A stretch of DNA of 23,251 bases from JAWPNA01 sp045402695 (lineage in GTDB: Bacteria; Acidobacteriota; Polarisedimenticolia; JACPZX01; DASXTC01), in assembly GCA_045402695.1 (NCBI GenBank), contig JAWPNA010000344.1:1-23251 (forward strand), in the 5' to 3' direction. Shown one piece after another: positions 22,036 to 23,251 of this stretch. A program made the position numbers and the translations under genes. The notes under the pieces are model-generated. The model did no database searches. It had not been told where the DNA came from and saw nothing but the letters and a program-made list of their open reading frames with translations. Each line of letters begins with the position of its first letter. The stretch's first letter is position 1.

Positions 22036-23037
22036 GTGGGCAAGCATCGTAGAATCTGGGTCGTCGCTCTCATGATCTCCGCACTCGTCGTCGGATTGCT
22101 GGCCACGAGCGGTCCGCCGCCTCCGACACCCAATCTCCCGGGGACCTTCTCCTTCGCTGTTCTGGGCGACGCGCCGTACTACGTCTGGGAGGAGATGAAG
22201 TACCGGCTCGTGCTGAGAGACCTCGATGCCCACGATCTCGCCTGGGTGATCCACGTGGGTGACATCTTCTGGCGGCCCTGCACCGACGCGCACTACAGAC
22301 GGAGTCTCGAATGGTTCAACGGGCTGCGGCATCCGGTCACCTACACTCCCGGCGACAACGAGTGGTCGGATTGCTGGGAGCCCGGATCCGGCGCGTTCGC
22401 GCCGCAGGACCGACTGGATCGGATACGCAAGATCTTCTTCGACGAGCCGACCCGGAGCCTGGGAGGCCGGCACGTTCCGCTGGTGAGCCAGGCAGGCCAT
22501 CAGCCGTTTCCCGAGTTCGTCGAGAATGTCCGCTGGGCGCACGAGGATATCCTCTTCGCGACCGTCCATTTGGTGGGAAGCACGAACGGCATGGAGAGTT
22601 TTCCCGGCCGCACTGCGGCCGACGACGAGGCCGCGAAGCGGAGGACGGAGTCGGCGGCGGCCTGGGTGCGCGAGCTGTTTACCGAGGCCAGATTGGTGAA
22701 TGCCTCCGCCATCGTCATTGGTTTCCATGCGAACCCGTCCTTCGAGGAGCCCGCCGGCGACGCCGAGCGCCAGGCCTACGAGCCGTTCATCACGGCGCTC
22801 GAAGAAGAGGCCGAGCTGATCGCCAGACCGGTGCTGGCCGTGCATGGCGACGGCCATGAATACACGGTGGATCATCCGCTCGTCCGGCGCACGACGGGCC
22901 GGCGCCTGGAACAGTTCACGCGGCTGCAGGTTCCCGGCTCGCCCGAGGTCGGCTGGGTGCGGGTCATCGTGACGCCGGGCGCCGCTGTTCCGTTTTCTTT
23001 CGAGGAGCGCGTCGTCCCGAGCTGGAAGTACTGGTAG
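22036..23037 (+). CDS. Exported calcineurin-like metallophosphoesterase
   Basis: Starting at the GTG at 22036, the 333-residue product has a basic N-terminus (GKHRR), a hydrophobic core (IWVVALMISALVVGLLATSG) and a Pro-rich segment after it, so it is probably exported. Metallophosphoesterase motifs follow in order: FAVLGDAPYY, VIHVGDIFW, TPGDNEWSDCW in place of GNHE, VIGFHANPSF and VHGDGHEYTVDHP. These supply the Asp, His and Asn ligands of a dinuclear metal site. The GDNEW variant defines a subfamily of secreted phosphoesterases with unknown substrate. The frame is open upstream to 21940 and an ATG at 22072 also exists, but the latter would remove the basic n-region of the signal. The ribosome site is weak (AGGAG at 22017, 14 nt away). 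Confidence 0.82.
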   Translation: MGKHRRIWVVALMISALVVGLLATSGPPPPTPNLPGTFSFAVLGDAPYYVWEEMKYRLVLRDLDAHDLAWVIHVGDIFWRPCTDAHYRRSLEWFNGLRHPVTYTPGDNEWSDCWEPGSGAFAPQDRLDRIRKIFFDEPTRSLGGRHVPLVSQAGHQPFPEFVENVRWAHEDILFATVHLVGSTNGMESFPGRTAADDEAAKRRTESAAAWVRELFTEARLVNASAIVIGFHANPSFEEPAGDAERQAYEPFITALEEEAELIARPVLAVHGDGHEYTVDHPLVRRTTGRRLEQFTRLQVPGSPEVGWVRVIVTPGAAVPFSFEERVVPSWKYW

Positions 23038-23138
23038 CCAGCCGATGTCGACTCTTGCAAGTTCTCGATCAACGGCCTCCGGAACTGCGGCAACGTCTTG
23101 CTTCTGGCTCCACGCAGATCCCGAGGGGCGGGGGCTGT

Positions 23139-23251
23139 TTACGGTGCCTGTTTCAGGCTCGCGAGTTTCTCCACGATGTCCGCGCTGGCCGGGTCCCTCT
23201 GCAGCGATGCTTCGTAGGCCCGGACTGCGGCCGGGCGGTCGCCGATGGCGG
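23139..23251 (-). CDS. C-terminal end of a TPR-repeat protein (partial)
   Basis: A minus-strand frame entering from the right edge reads AIGDRPAAVRAYEASLQRDP followed by ASADIVEKLASLKQAP and a TAA stop at 23139-23141. The G-x-x-x-x-A-x-x-x-Y-x-x-A/S-L-x-x-D-P pattern is a tetratricopeptide repeat. Only the last 37 residues are in the window, so the full architecture is unknown. It is convergent with the metallophosphoesterase gene; the 101-bp gap between them holds no clear terminator. Confidence 0.72.
   Translation of the reverse strand, partial: AIGDRPAAVRAYEASLQRDPASADIVEKLASLKQAP

Noticed and set aside
1..23251. CRISPR arrays, rRNA or complete insertion sequences
   Set aside because: No regularly spaced repeats, no rRNA-like stretches and no intact transposase were found.

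Overview
The window is high-GC bacterial chromosomal DNA. Genes are tightly packed, many overlap by 4 bp, and there is no rRNA, tRNA or CRISPR array that I can see. A PilT retraction ATPase, a MacB-type ABC exporter, NarL- and NtrC-type regulators and a FabL-type enoyl reductase together suggest an environmental Gram-negative-like bacterium, perhaps from Acidobacteriota or a neighbouring uncultured phylum. No single gene fixes the taxonomy, so this placement is weak.

Left part (1-5800). Four genes run leftward: a small excisionase-type HTH gene, a short chimeric ORF (helicase-like N-terminus joined to a photolyase-like C-terminus), an SDR/DUF2867 protein, and an FAD oxidoreductase fused to a cyclic-nucleotide-binding domain. 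The HTH gene and the chimera look like the stump of a helicase-containing (possibly defence) locus that replaced most of a photolyase gene. From 4100 to 5800 lies a decayed corridor with an IS3-family OrfA fragment, a frameshifted PD40/TolB-type propeller remnant, and a near-consensus sigma70 promoter surrounded by short repeats.

Centre (5821-9362). A five-gene rightward cassette encodes FabZ-like dehydratase, FabF-like ketosynthase, FabG-like ketoreductase, acyl carrier protein and FabL-like enoyl reductase. Every junction is a 4-bp overlap. It is a complete acyl-chain elongation cycle without fabH, fabD or acc genes, so it probably serves a dedicated lipid or acyl product. A MacB-type ABC transporter (ATPase and permease) faces it.

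Main discovery (11521-15550, leftward). Four overlapping genes form what looks like a ComQXPA-type signalling operon outside its classical Bacillus setting. They are a 68-residue peptide ending in Trp-Ile, an isoprenyl-diphosphate-synthase-like protein (ComQ-like), a 773-residue ten-TM histidine kinase (ComP-like) and a NarL-type response regulator (ComA-like). The likely model is that the peptide is prenylated on its C-terminal Trp by the synthase-like enzyme, exported, sensed by the kinase, and relayed to the regulator. The order is X-Q-P-A rather than Q-X-P-A. A perfect 14-bp palindrome lies 80 bp upstream of the peptide gene.

Right part (15871-23251). Divergent from the signalling operon is an NtrC-like regulator that has lost the GAFTGA loop, the Walker B glutamate and both arginines of the arginine-finger motif. 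It is followed by a leftward pair (conserved small protein and pilT with a duplicated N-terminal domain), a SAM-dependent O-methyltransferase, a frameshifted ferritin-like diiron gene, an exported metallophosphoesterase, and the 3' end of a TPR protein.
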